Shown in pieces: positions 49,301 to 54,544 of a stretch of DNA of 64,000 nucleotides. The stretch's first letter is position 1. Every line of letters begins with the position of its first letter. The notes under the pieces were generated by a model. That model was not told the origin of the DNA. It saw nothing but the letters and a program-made list of their open reading frames with translations, and searched no databases. Both the position numbers and the translations under genes were made by a program. The stretch is from NCBI GenBank assembly GCA_947623455.1, contig OX392542.1, positions 8,935,625 through 8,999,624 on the forward strand, in the 5' to 3' direction. This DNA is from Mimachlamys varia (taxonomy: Eukaryota; Mollusca; Bivalvia; Pectinida; Pectinidae).

Positions 49301-51388
49301 CATCAGGGTCACCTAAAGTTCGACTACTACCTCCACTGCGACCCGATAGTATGCCATGGTGATGTAGCTATAGAAGCAAAAAAACTTCTTCTGAAGTCAC
49401 CGCTTGACTGTATCCAAACAACGATGGATGGGCAGAAGACGGTCGCCATTGAAAGAGAACAATATGATGTCTGGTTCAAAGAACTACCTAAAGTGAGTTA
49501 TTTCTAACATATTTCCCTTACATAAAAATACCAATAAAACATTCATCTTCGACCTACTGAACGAAGAAAAAAGATAATTGCATCTGGAAAATCTTGACTT
49601 AATCAATATTTCATTTATCCGTCTTCGAGGAACATGAATTTATTGTTATATCGCCTTTGCTCATTAGGTATAACTTAATTGTATATTGACTTATTCCATA
49701 TATACACTAGTAATTGTTTCTATAAGATGCACTAATTCGAATATGAACACTTAAAGTAATGACTCAAATATAAACTTGGGATGATATGGAAAAAAAATGT
49801 TATGCATCAAATTTGTTACTTTCCAGAAGACAGATCACGTTACAGGTGAGATATGTTTTTTTTTCAAAGATGCACCGATCAAATATTTAACGCAAATGCC
49901 CCCTATCTTTAAACGCCCATACAGTCTTCTATGTGTGGGTTTGGACTGGAAATGCAAAATGAAACATGCAAGATGAGCACAAATGTTTAGGTTTATACAT
50001 CCTTGTTTACGTTTTTTTTCCATTTCGTTTTTTAATTTTACTAAACTTCAAGAGAAAATGTTACAGGTATGAAGCAAACAAAGTAATTCTCGTTGTTTCT
50101 GTTATATTCGATATAGACATTGTAAACAACAAATCTAGTAAATACTCATTATCAAGTCTTATCCTCATAAAAACGTAAATAAACATGTAATCCTATTAAA
50201 CATAGGTGTGGATCTACAAAGACGCCCTACATTCAAAGAACTAGGCCGTATCGCAAAGCATATCTTCGACGGCCATCACATGTTCTTTATAGAACTAGGT
50301 CTGAAGGATACAGAAATCAGTCAGATTCGACACGCTTGTGGACACCTGTCCTTCCGGTCACAGGTGACGAAGATATTCCTGTCTTGGTGCAATCGCCGTC
50401 GTGATGTATATTTACACCAGATAGCTTGTGCCATGGATGCACAAGGATTAGACAGTCACACTATGATGGAGGAGATAGAACACGTTGAGGACGATGTCAT
50501 CCTAGAAGGTATGTACGATACAAAACCTTGCGATGTAGGATTATATATTTCAGCCGTTAATGATGTGATGGATTCCAAACAAAAATGTTAATCTAAGCCT
50601 ATTGAAGCTTATAGAATTTAAAGACAGATACATATCTATCCACTAAATTTTCAAAAAAAATATAAAGAAAACAACACAAATTTTAATGCTAGTAACTGAA
50701 ATTGAACAACTTGACAGGCTTTTAAGTGATGTGTATATTGTCGTAGACGTATCTACATTGTTTAGGCTTGGAACCCTAGATAGTGTTGCTGATTGATAAT
50801 TAAATCTACATTGTTTAGGCTTGGAACCCTAGATAGTGTTGCTGATTGATAATTAATGGGTTATTGCAATAAATTAAAAGCGGGTATCACGTCATGGCAA
50901 CCGTTTCTTCAATGAAGTGAAAAATTGTTACCGAATAAATTGCTTGTGGAGCACGTGGAAATAATGGATAATACATTTTAATGTAATAGTAACAATGAAC
51001 AAATTACAAACGCTTATGGAGTTTGCAAATGCCAATTGGGTATCGCTTATACATGTAAGCATGTTTTATTTTAGATACAGGAATACCGGAACAACATTTA
51101 CACCGACCTTCTAACTCAGCAAAAGTTGAAATCATCGCAGAATTTATTGATAAATCGTACTTCAACTTATATCTGGAATTAGGATTGAAACCTCAAAGCA
51201 TTGTTCAGTATGAGATGGATTACAAAGATTCTGGCGTGAAGAAATTGTTCATCGCCTTGCTGAACAACTTGTGGATACCCGAGTTTGGTGAGGAAGCGAC
51301 GCTTTACCGGATTCTGATAGCGATGCAAGAGTGCAATATGGCTGTATATGACTTGACAGATAAACTAGTGTTGAGCATTGATTGTTAA
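19330..51388 (+). CDS. Ankyrin-Roc-COR-Death-Death GTPase (ROCO family), 16-exon model
   Basis: Exons: 19330-19342, 23776-24162, 27488-27868, 28417-28806, 31869-32273, 32559-32879, 33112-33156, 33942-33989, 36445-36516, 36609-36809, 37302-37420, 47799-48151, 48577-49492, 49827-49845, 50206-50508 and 51075-51388. They join in phase to 4,287 bases, 1,428 residues plus stop, with GT-AG at every junction. Domains: ankyrin modules 5-525; Roc with GHEMVGKT (562-569), DFGG (716-719) and SHLD (786-789); COR about 850-1217; death folds 1224-1310 and 1325-1425. Known: Roc-COR proteins bind GTP and dimerise through COR, death domains recruit adaptors, and DAPK1 has a similar tail behind a kinase that is absent here. 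Inferred: a cytosolic signalling scaffold in cell death or immunity. Domain calls are firm; exon 1 and the exon 9/10 boundary are not. Confidence 0.75.
19343..22100. other. Intron 1, left part; no recognised gene
   Basis: AT-rich. A sentence-like repeat (AAGTTTTATA..TGTATAACTTTG) occurs twice at about 19880-19980. Short frames at 21396-21617 (-) and 21740-21931 (+) have no recognisable motif. I see nothing else. Confidence 0.4.
22101..23622. mobile_element. DNA element flanked by TTAA with terminal inverted repeats
   Basis: The left end reads TTAA-GGACTAGGCACAG. The right end is the inverse, CTGTACCTAGTCC-TTAA. TTAA at 22097-22100 and 23623-23626 looks like the target duplication typical of piggyBac-type insertion. 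An inner CCATATTGG block also pairs with CAATATGG at the right. The 1,522 bp body carries only short frames (22721-23029 on either strand) with no transposase motif, so it is non-autonomous or a relic. Confidence 0.6.
23776..24162 (+). CDS. ROCO gene exon 2: ankyrin module A
   Basis: A 387 bp exon, acceptor TATACAG, donor GAAG-GTAATG, phase 1 at both ends. It encodes about three ankyrin repeats: HIAAVQGNLDILKRL, then GETPLMEAIMYGHRNVAGFL, then NALHLMAKYGRPW and a final KDKDGRTPFEVL. The TPLM..AI and ALHL..A..G cores are the ankyrin consensus. It is closely related to the exons at 27488 and 28417, so the three arose by exon duplication. Confidence 0.85.
24163..24874. other. Intron 2, left part; no recognised feature
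   Basis: AT-rich intron sequence. Short frames on both strands have no motif. Confidence 0.5.
24875..26130 (+). pseudogene. Penelope-like reverse transcriptase relic
   Basis: The order of the element at 54545-55800 is kept, but with frameshifts and stops, for example a TGA in place of a codon just before ADLFWFSYEAEF. The catalytic RYIDDVLSINN (about 25363-25395) is intact. It is followed by the FNFPIV..FQFLDNN block, then YDVYISQLIR and 3' untranslated blocks shared with many scraps in the window. The combination DFSTLYTTIPH, GIPMGTNCAP and YIDD (seen across copies) fits Penelope-like RT better than LINE RT. Family placement is by motif only. Confidence 0.7.
26390..26640 (-). mobile_element. 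tRNA-derived SINE
   Basis: Read on the minus strand, it starts with a pol III box A (TGGTCAAGTGG) and, about 40 bases on, box B (GTTCGATTCC). Next comes a non-tRNA body with the GGGTTTTCTCCAGGTATTCC type of block common to SINE cores, then an AT-rich tail. About 250 bp. A relic of the same SINE lies at 30905-31065. Confidence 0.7.
27075..27375 (-). mobile_element. Penelope-like element relic, 3' part
   Basis: On the minus strand it keeps the FPFHDSNIPASPSYGVYM block, then QLIRYSRACSEY, followed by the 3' untranslated landmark blocks (ACCTGGTCTTATT, TACGAGAGTCTACA). It lacks the catalytic core and is truncated and internally deleted. Confidence 0.75.
27488..27868 (+). CDS. ROCO gene exon 3: ankyrin module B
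   Basis: A 381 bp exon, acceptor TTTGCAG, donor GAAA-GTAAAG, phase 1-1. It is the same module as the exon at 23776 (IAAIKGNLGALKRL, GETPLMKAIAFGHRRVAEFL, NALHLMAMHDRPW, APECLHHKDKEGRTP), with two codons fewer than module A. It could be spliced together with its neighbours or as an alternative to them. Confidence 0.85.
28417..28806 (+). CDS. ROCO gene exon 4: ankyrin module C
   Basis: A 390 bp exon, acceptor ATACAG, donor GAAG-GTAATG, phase 1-1. It has the same three-repeat ankyrin module (TAAIEGNLETLKRL, GETPLMVAIMYNHRHVAEFL, NALHLMAWHDRPW, KDRKGRTPMDLL). It is the closest relative of module B and lies only 549 bases after it, so the last duplication was local. Confidence 0.85.
28923..30149 (-). 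mobile_element. Solo LTR, diverged relative of the 38.9-46.1 kb element
   Basis: It starts TGTAATGGGAGGAGC and ends TGATATGTGACA, co-linear over 1,227 bp with the 1,256 bp LTRs at 38891 and 44814 but with many substitutions and small indels. It is flanked by a perfect 5 bp duplication GTAGG (28918-28922 and 30150-30154). An older insertion of the same family has recombined to a solo LTR, in the same orientation, within intron 4 of the ROCO gene. Confidence 0.9.
30905..31065 (-). mobile_element. SINE relic
   Basis: It matches the 3' body of the SINE at 26390-26640 (AACTTTATTCATTTTACAAC, then a GAGGAAACCGGAGTACCTAG block). The tRNA-like head is missing. It abuts a pearl-like relic. Confidence 0.6.
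31066..31545 (+). mobile_element. Diverged pearl-like element relic
   Basis: Three or four degenerate satellite monomers are visible (TTGACCAACTTTCAAGGTCAC, CCTTGGTCAATTGCCAAGG, CCAAAGGTCACAGGGATC). The tail GACCGATGGGTTCTTG recalls the GGCCCATTGGGCCTCTTG end of the intact copies. It is much older than the elements at 1337 and 10804. Confidence 0.6.
31869..32273 (+). CDS. ROCO gene exon 5: ankyrin module D, diverged
   Basis: A 405 bp exon, acceptor TTTGTAG, donor AGAG-GTAGAT, phase 1-1. It keeps the module plan (ELVKNGDLEELRNL, QTSLMLAIQLNKEAIAIFL, NNALHYIAIFGRPW, MTPIEYV) and the RPW signature, but is clearly more diverged than modules A-C. It is the constant module next to the GTPase domain. 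Confidence 0.85.
32405..32515 (+). mobile_element. Penelope-like 3' end scrap
   Basis: It has AACACCTGGTCTTGTTATTC, then TTGTTCATATTTTG, TCGATTTTGAGTTAGG, the terminal blocks of the family. About 110 bp, only 45 bases before the P-loop exon. Confidence 0.55.
32559..32879 (+). CDS. ROCO gene exon 6: Roc domain, P-loop (G1)
   Basis: A 321 bp exon, acceptor TTTACAG, donor GAAG-GTAAAA, phase 1-1. It holds the first strand and Walker A of the GTPase, IKVMVIGHEMVGKTCLVKQL (Lys568 and Thr569 of the model), then a helical stretch (LHLRRLLLDMLTLERI). The nucleotide-binding core is intact. The G3 motif is three exons away, so the G1-G3 segment is far longer than the usual 40-60 residues. Confidence 0.9.
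33112..33156 (+). CDS. ROCO gene exon 7: short acidic linker exon
   Basis: A 45 bp exon, phase 1-1, between TTGTTACAG and GTATAT. It encodes about GNTENVPSIQDVCDEG across its junctions, with no fold motif. It is called because both splice sites are good, its phase matches its neighbours, and two similar short acidic exons follow. Confidence 0.55.
33942..33989 (+). CDS. ROCO gene exon 8: short acidic linker exon
   Basis: A 48 bp exon, phase 1-1, between ATTTACAG and GTAACA. It encodes about GKNDAEIIECSESQETG, low-complexity and acidic, like exons 7 and 9. It probably forms a flexible, perhaps alternatively spliced, loop in the Roc domain. Confidence 0.5.
34020..34520 (-). mobile_element. Penelope-like element relic, 3' part
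   Basis: On the minus strand it keeps blocks around GGTGTTTACATGTTGCAGTT and the GTAGGGCTTGCGCTAAATAT block. They are followed by the 3' untranslated landmarks (CGATGAAGCAGAAGACGC, GGTGGGTGTCGTCGATG). No catalytic core. Confidence 0.7.
34521..36444. other. Intron 8, right part; repeat-rich, no gene
   Basis: It contains the tandem repeat listed at 35040 and AT-rich DNA. An open frame at 35263-35568 (+) lies within that repeat and is not considered a gene. Confidence 0.4.
35040..35640 (+). repeat. Diverged tandem repeat with GTCCGTCCGTC head
   Basis: Starts near GTCCGTCCGTCTGTATGTCC. The block TTTCAAACTTG..AGGTTTAATCAT..TGAC recurs at about 35148-35190 and 35503-35545. It resembles the bivalve pearl-like organisation (GTCC-rich head, tandem core), but it is a different family from the 145 bp satellite. 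Confidence 0.5.
36445..36516 (+). CDS. ROCO gene exon 9: short acidic linker exon
   Basis: A 72 bp exon, acceptor TTGCCAG, donor CTAG-GTGAGA, phase 1-1. It encodes about ISDTKTVSSRDDTDIEPTEP plus DSLG. The frame continues open past the donor to a stop at 36603-36605, so an alternative is one longer exon joined to exon 10 by a one-base frameshift (see Findings). Confidence 0.5.
36609..36809 (+). CDS. ROCO gene exon 10: Roc switch II (G3)
   Basis: A 201 bp exon, acceptor TTAACAG, donor GAAG-GTCTAG (weak), phase 1-1. It carries FVTMYDFGGEEVFYNTHHSL, the DxxG motif (DFGG, 716-719) with the following Glu at the usual catalytic Gln position, and then YLLVFNLAMCI. The DFGG-E-x-x-Y-x-x-H form is characteristic of Roc domains. 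The junction to the next exon reads KIDEPED-TIVKWLQ, as expected for the family. Confidence 0.85.
37302..37420 (+). CDS. ROCO gene exon 11: Roc G4 region
   Basis: A 119 bp exon, acceptor TTTGACAG, donor AACG-GTAAGT (strong), phase 1 to 0. It encodes TIVKWLQSIATYAV, then PPVLIIGSHLDLVKKT. SHLD stands where small GTPases have NKxD; THxD-like forms are usual in Roc-COR proteins. It is followed by a 10.4 kb intron that holds the LTR retrotransposon. Confidence 0.85.
37725..37900 (+). mobile_element. Penelope-like element relic, internal piece
   Basis: It retains GAAATAAGGGACACAAC, CTACTTAAGC, CAACATGGACAACTTAC and TTCAATTTTCCTGTCG blocks of the RT downstream region. About 175 bp, no flanking parts. 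Confidence 0.7.
38125..38720 (+). repeat. Tandem repeat with GTTGTCCGTCCTTCCGTCTG head
   Basis: After the GTCC-rich head, the block TGAA..TTCACA.GAATGTTAGGGA.CA.GTGTAGAT recurs about every 120-150 bases (near 38325, 38450 and 38570), ending at ATGCGGGGGTATTAG. The organisation is like a small pearl-type non-autonomous element. No coding content. Confidence 0.5.
38891..40146 (-). repeat. 3' LTR of the Gmr1-like element
   Basis: 1,256 bp, TGTAAC..GACA on the + strand. It is almost identical to the LTR at 44814-46069. Open frames inside it are also present in the other copy and in the solo LTR and are not genes. Confidence 0.92.
40238..40549 (-). pseudogene. Gmr1-like RNase H domain, behind an in-frame stop
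   Basis: It continues the pol frame after TGA at 40547-40549. It has LLPVAYASRKL, YAVIEKECLAVIWG (the Glu active site of RNase H), LETDHQPLLYL (Asp) and KDNVGADYLSRS at the end. Only the single TGA separates it from the RT part. It degrades the RNA strand of the hybrid in an intact element. Confidence 0.88.
40550..43740 (-). CDS. Gmr1-like pol: zinc knuckle, protease, integrase, reverse transcriptase
   Basis: The frame is open from about 43740. Numbered from the GTG at 43594 it has 1,014 residues. The knuckle CFTC..HISYNC lies upstream (about 43630-43670). Protease DTG is at 67-69. Integrase: zinc residues H261, H268, C298, C301; catalytic D331, D391, E427 (35 residues between the last two); GPY module at 568-570. 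RT: FDLSKGYWQ near 792-800 and FIDD at 853-856. All active-site residues are present. Integrase precedes RT, unlike ordinary gypsy elements. The frame ends at the TGA before RNase H. Confidence 0.92.
43728..44666 (-). CDS. Gmr1-like gag
   Basis: 312 residues. A long Arg/Glu-rich coiled coil (about residues 27-105) precedes a retrotransposon gag domain: PPFEQDKDNIDSYIRRFEQY, then ALLKGRALDVYTRL, FSQYGVRLDSYMERW and FLQAFVPELILWLKER. It forms the particle. It ends after a run of seven A in the sense strand (43771-43777), where the zinc-knuckle/pol frame takes over one base on. Confidence 0.9.
   Translation of the reverse strand: MSSVKELIALGTDMKLEGEALTKFVRDEQARERDEREREREEREREREEKRAEADRLQELELIKEKRESQEREMKLQLELEKEREERAVREHNRKLELLQVEQKPNVSQLDSGMKSSTRGPKLPPFEQDKDNIDSYIRRFEQYASTQNWERSSWATNLGALLKGRALDVYTRLPLDQAFDFDILKKALLTRFEMTEEGYRTKFHTCRPESGETFSQYGVRLDSYMERWREMASTVKTYEALKDLIVRDQFLQAFVPELILWLKERNPKSLDDMTKLADQYAEARGNRTSLVKHKNTGKKLFTRTKARAIRNV
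44791..44808 (-). promoter_or_regulatory. Primer-binding site, tRNA-Leu
   Basis: On the + strand ATCCCACCGCTGCCACCA equals the 3' end of a tRNA-Leu including CCA, so the element RNA carries its complement. It starts 5 bases inside the 5' LTR, the usual place for priming minus-strand DNA. Confidence 0.85.
44814..46069 (-). repeat. 5' LTR of the Gmr1-like element
   Basis: 1,256 bp, the same length as the 3' LTR and about 99.4% identical by eye. It should contain the element promoter; I did not assign a start site. Confidence 0.92.
46075..46512. repeat. C/A-rich minisatellite, ~34 bp unit
   Basis: Units such as CACACCACAACGCTTACAGT followed by CACCCCCACCC, about 12 copies, starting after a long C run. 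It touches the LTR target duplication, so the retrotransposon entered at the edge of this tract. Open frames on both strands (46064-46711) are artefacts of the repeat. Confidence 0.85.
46735..47640 (-). pseudogene. 5'-truncated LINE, C-terminal part of ORF2
   Basis: On the minus strand it encodes blocks homologous to the C-terminus of the 7.8 kb LINE ORF2: KYIKINGSSLIFKNWIESG, KRDWISQISQVKKA, MFKWKLFHNILPNG, CCICKVKDDYTHYFIEC (the CCHC finger) and YKIVDIKYKELN. Two frameshifts break it. It has no RT core, as expected of a 5' truncation. It is a relative and not a copy of the LINE at 7805-16679. Confidence 0.8.
47799..48151 (+). CDS. ROCO gene exon 12: end of Roc and start of COR
   Basis: A 353 bp exon, acceptor TTTTTGCAG, donor CTAAG-GTATAT, phase 0 to 2. 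ENEIREKLKLV.. and FFAIGNLNDSSKNADVFQEI complete the GTPase (last strand and helix). LQSQWKKNIPGKWIALE and VMAIEDLMELNKNLALP begin COR, ending HVKLFLR. Confidence 0.88.
48577..49492 (+). CDS. ROCO gene exon 13: COR domain
   Basis: A 916 bp exon, acceptor TTCAAAG, donor CCTAAA-GTGAGT, phase 2 to 0. It opens YLHMTGFMLCFDLES, then IIVLNAQWVIDAFKCL, the classic COR dimerisation segment (tGxilyF..viLdpqWlidaf). LHVLVAVMERLGLLVKPL and DSYVVPSML follow. The second half (LCIQFQKRFIPQAIWDKFIA, and later VALAIDQFWNLMIHC) is the C-terminal COR part. This is the longest exon and is fully open. Confidence 0.92.
49827..49845 (+). CDS. ROCO gene exon 14: 19-base microexon
   Basis: AAGACAGATCACGTTACAG between TTTCCAG and GTGAGA, phase 0 to 1. 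It is required to connect the phase-0 end of the COR exon with the phase-1 start of the death exon and encodes KTDHVT plus one base. Both splice sites are strong. Confidence 0.7.
50206..50508 (+). CDS. ROCO gene exon 15: first death domain
   Basis: A 303 bp exon, acceptor AACATAG, donor GAAG-GTATGT, phase 1-1. TFKELGRIAKHIFDGHHMFF and IELGLKDTEISQIRHAC, then VTKIFLSWCNRRRDVYLHQI and AMDAQGLDSHTMMEEI, follow the six-helix death-domain pattern. Death domains pair with adaptor death domains. The exon is symmetric and could be skipped. Confidence 0.85.
50751..50856. repeat. Exact 53 bp tandem duplication in intron 15
   Basis: ATCTACATTGTTTAGGCTTG.. is repeated twice head to tail (50751-50803 and 50804-50856) without a difference by eye. 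It is a very recent duplication or an assembly artefact. Confidence 0.9.
51075..51388 (+). CDS. ROCO gene exon 16: second death domain and stop
   Basis: A 314 bp exon, acceptor ATTTTAG, ending TAA at 51386-51388. AKVEIIAEFIDKSYFNLYLE, LGLKPQSIVQYEMDY, KKLFIALLNNLWIPEFGEEA and LYRILIAMQECNMAVYDL fit a second, more diverged death fold. AATAAA overlaps the stop codon (51388-51393) and could be a poly(A) signal, but no firm 3' end can be set. Confidence 0.85.
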
Positions 51389-52437
51389 ATAAATGCAAAA
51401 GAGTTTCTTGGCAACAACTCTCTATGATACAGTGAATTTAAAGGCGAATGTCTTTTCTCTGTACACATGAAAGGACATAAATAAGCCTGGCGATTTTTCC
51501 TATTGTTGCCATTTAATACTGACATGACTTAAGCTAGGAACGCTGAGAACATAAGTAAGCGTAACAACAGGAATTTCAAGAATGACATTTTTACGGAAAT
51601 ATCTTAAAAATGTGTTCCAAGAGCCATATGCAAAAATACACGTGTAAGTTACTGCTTTTACCCTTGGCATAGAGCTTTCTGTCTGGCCCAAAACTGATTT
51701 AGCCTACAAACCCAGTTACAAAACAATTGGGGTGACATCTTGTTTTCTTATAAAAGACATTTTTGTGTAGCGGGTTAAGACGTCTTGTCCTGGTTTTCAG
51801 TATGGTGTGAGATTAAGGATAGTTCGTCTGGTCTTGTTTCCAGACATTTTAACCGCCAGACCGTTATTATAGTAACTGTATCATACTACATATTACAGTT
51901 ATTTAGTCCAAAAGTCAAAAATATCTTGTATTACTTCATTGTTTAACATACATTTGCTGTAAATATAAAAAAAGGTTTGGCCACAAAACTTTATCAAAAT
52001 GTCAATGCAATTTGTATGAAAACAGTATTCTGTAATTTGGGTATAACCTAATTCTGGGAGTTATCATTCATAATGCCTTTATAGACTGATTTCAAAATTC
52101 ACTTGAACCACAACATGATCGTATAATATTCAACGAAGCAATAACTGAAATAATAACGGCCTATCCCATGTTTTTTATCTTTAATTATGATTTTGTTCAA
52201 CTGCAGTCGCTAGAAATGTTTTCTTTTATTTCTTTACTTAAGAATACACAGAGATTTCTCATTTTTCGCGTTACGGTGACCGAAATCCATGATAAACCCT
52301 TGTGTCAAAGCTACAGTGTGAGTTTTCCGCGGATACTCCAGTTTACTCCCCTCCGGAACTGCGATCACATAACCATAAAACCACCCTCAGAAAGGATTCA
52401 AATTAAATGCTTAGTATACTTTTTTGTTTCCACACAT
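51389..52437. other. 3' flank of the ROCO gene, no gene
   Basis: It holds the probable 3' UTR (51389-51507 is the part duplicated at 54247) and AT-rich DNA. Short frames lack motifs. Confidence 0.45.
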
Positions 52438-52521
52438 TTTACCGGATTCTGGTAGCGATGGAAGAGTGCAACATAGCTGTACATGACTTGACAGATAAAC
52501 TGGTGTTGCGCATTGATTGTT
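52438..52521 (+). pseudogene. Duplicate of the end of ROCO exon 16 (part 1)
   Basis: 84 bases match 51303-51386 with a few changes (TACCGGATTCTGGTAGCGAT; GACTTGACAGATAAACTGGT). The stop codon is lost and the frame runs on 17 codons. It lacks the rest of the death domain, so it is not a functional exon on its own. Confidence 0.85.
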
Positions 52522-53299
52522 CAGAATATAATCAATATTTGCGAATTGATTATAAGAGCGCGTCCAACTGTTTTGAACAGTTTTGTAAAACAGTATTTTT
52601 ATTATTTCAGTATCAGAGCTAATAATCTTTAGCAATTTTTGGGCTACGTCATCATAACTAGACCTCTCGTCCCAAATTTTGCCTTAATATCTCGTCCCAA
52701 ATGCTTTAATATTTCGTCACATATTTGCCAAATTGTGTTAACCACCAGAACTTTAAGCGTTTTTGGTGCAGCTGCTCCGCTGATTAGGTTTTAAATACAG
52801 TAAAATTCCGATTGTAGTATCAGTTATTCGTAAATAGACAGTTTTAGTTCATACATGTCGTCTTAGTAAATGTCACCAAAAAGGCAACCAATGTGGACAC
52901 CAGCAGTAGATACGTGAAAATGTCCCAAGTAGTTTTTTCCCCTTCATGGCAAGCTAATATCCCAGTCATGGTTAGGTATAGCAGATTTGCTCTCCTGGCA
53001 CTTAGACCGCTGAGTCATGATATCACTTTACCGTGTTTGGAAGATTGTCAGAAAACGAGGGATTTCCTTTTACATCACTTAGACATAACTGAATGACAGA
53101 GTTTTCTTCCCTTGTATTTAGGACTAATCAGAAATATTAAACACTGGATAGAAAGTGATTTTATGTGTAGCCCTGAGACCTGACGAGCATCAACATTAGA
53201 AAGATTGTCCAAGTGAAAATTAGGATCCCTCGTGATAATTATCTATTGTGGCACAACAACCTGGTGGTTTAAAATCTACATGAATATATTAAATTTTAA

Positions 53300-54246
53300 T
53301 TAACACGGAACAAAACTGATATCATGTTCTCTGCCATATTAAGAAAAAAATATGCACTGTCACTCCTTAGTGAGACGTTGTTAGTCACATCATCAATACA
53401 AAATCTAGGGGTGTACTTTGATAGTTCACTGAACATGGAGAAACAAGTGAATGTTATTGCCAAATCCTGTTACTACCAGATCAGGAACATCGGCTGTATA
53501 CGGCAGTTTATAACTGCCGATGCATGCAAGATTTTGGTTCATTCACTTGTTACCTCACGTCTGGACTGTGGAAATGCCCTTCTCTGTGGTATATCTGACA
53601 AATTAACAAGTTGCCTACAGAAGGTCCAGAACACGGCAGCACGTCTCGTTTCTCGAGTTAGAGAGAAGAACACATCACTCCTGTTCTGTATTCATTGCAC
53701 TGGTTACCTGTACAATACAGGCCACAATACAAAATCTTGGTATACACATACAAGGCACTGGATGGAACAGCTCCTCAATACATAAGGGAGCTAGTTATCC
53801 TGTATCAGCCGTCACGATTACTGAGGTCGGAGACAGAATCATTGTTGTGTGTCCCAAAATCTCGTACTGTCACATATGGAAACCGGTGTTTTGGGAAAGT
53901 TTCGGCCACGTTGTTGAATAGCTTACCATCCGCTATCCGAAAAATAAATACTCAGGCCAAATTCAAGAAACATCTGAGGACGTACCTTTTCACGTCTGCA
54001 TATTAGGGTACCAACTTAGACGACATGTATATACTGACATTTGGTTATCTACAGTAGATGTAGTTCGTATTTATATGCATTTTTTTATATTATCACATTA
54101 GCTTATATTGTAATAACTTCTTTATTTATGCAGTGTAAGTATCAAATTATTATCTTAAGTACATGTTGTGAAGTGCTTTAGAGTAATTTTACAAATTATA
54201 TAGAGCGCTATATAAATGTAAGTTGTATATTATTATCATTATTGGA
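53300..54246 (+). pseudogene. CR1/L2-type LINE, 3' end
   Basis: It encodes the C-terminus of an L2/CR1 reverse transcriptase: NLGVYFDSSLNMEKQV, LVHSLVTSRLDCGNALL, LQKVQNTAARLVSR, then a frameshift, HWLPVQYRPQYKILVYTYKA, NSLPSAIRKINTQAKFKKHL and RTYLF before the stop. The 3' tail GAGCGCTATATAAATGTAAG plus an ATT-rich repeat is typical of the clade. It is 5'-truncated and lies inside the duplicated 3' end of the ROCO gene. Confidence 0.88.
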
Positions 54247-54380
54247 ATGCTAAAGAAATGCAAAAGAGTTGCCTGGCAACAACTATCTATGATACACTGG
54301 ATTTATAGGCGAATGTCTTTTCTCTGTACATATGAAAGGACATAAATAAGCCTGGTGATTTTTCCTATTTTTGTCCACAA
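54247..54380 (+). pseudogene. Duplicate of the ROCO 3' UTR (part 2)
   Basis: It matches 51387-51507 (AAATGCAAAAGAGTTGCCTG, GGCGAATGTCTTTTCTCTGT, AAAGGACATAAATAAGCCTG). With 52438-52521 it forms one ancestral duplicate, split by about 1.7 kb that includes the L2 LINE. Confidence 0.85.
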
Positions 54381-54544
54381 AAATGCTGGGAATCATCATC
54401 AATATATATCAACATATCTCAATTGAAACTGTATTATACAAGTTACTGATTGGTAATGCACTGTTTTATGCAGAACATATTAAATGATAATGGTAGACTA
54501 GGTTTACAGTGTATTGTGACACTGTATACTCCAGAAGTGGAATT

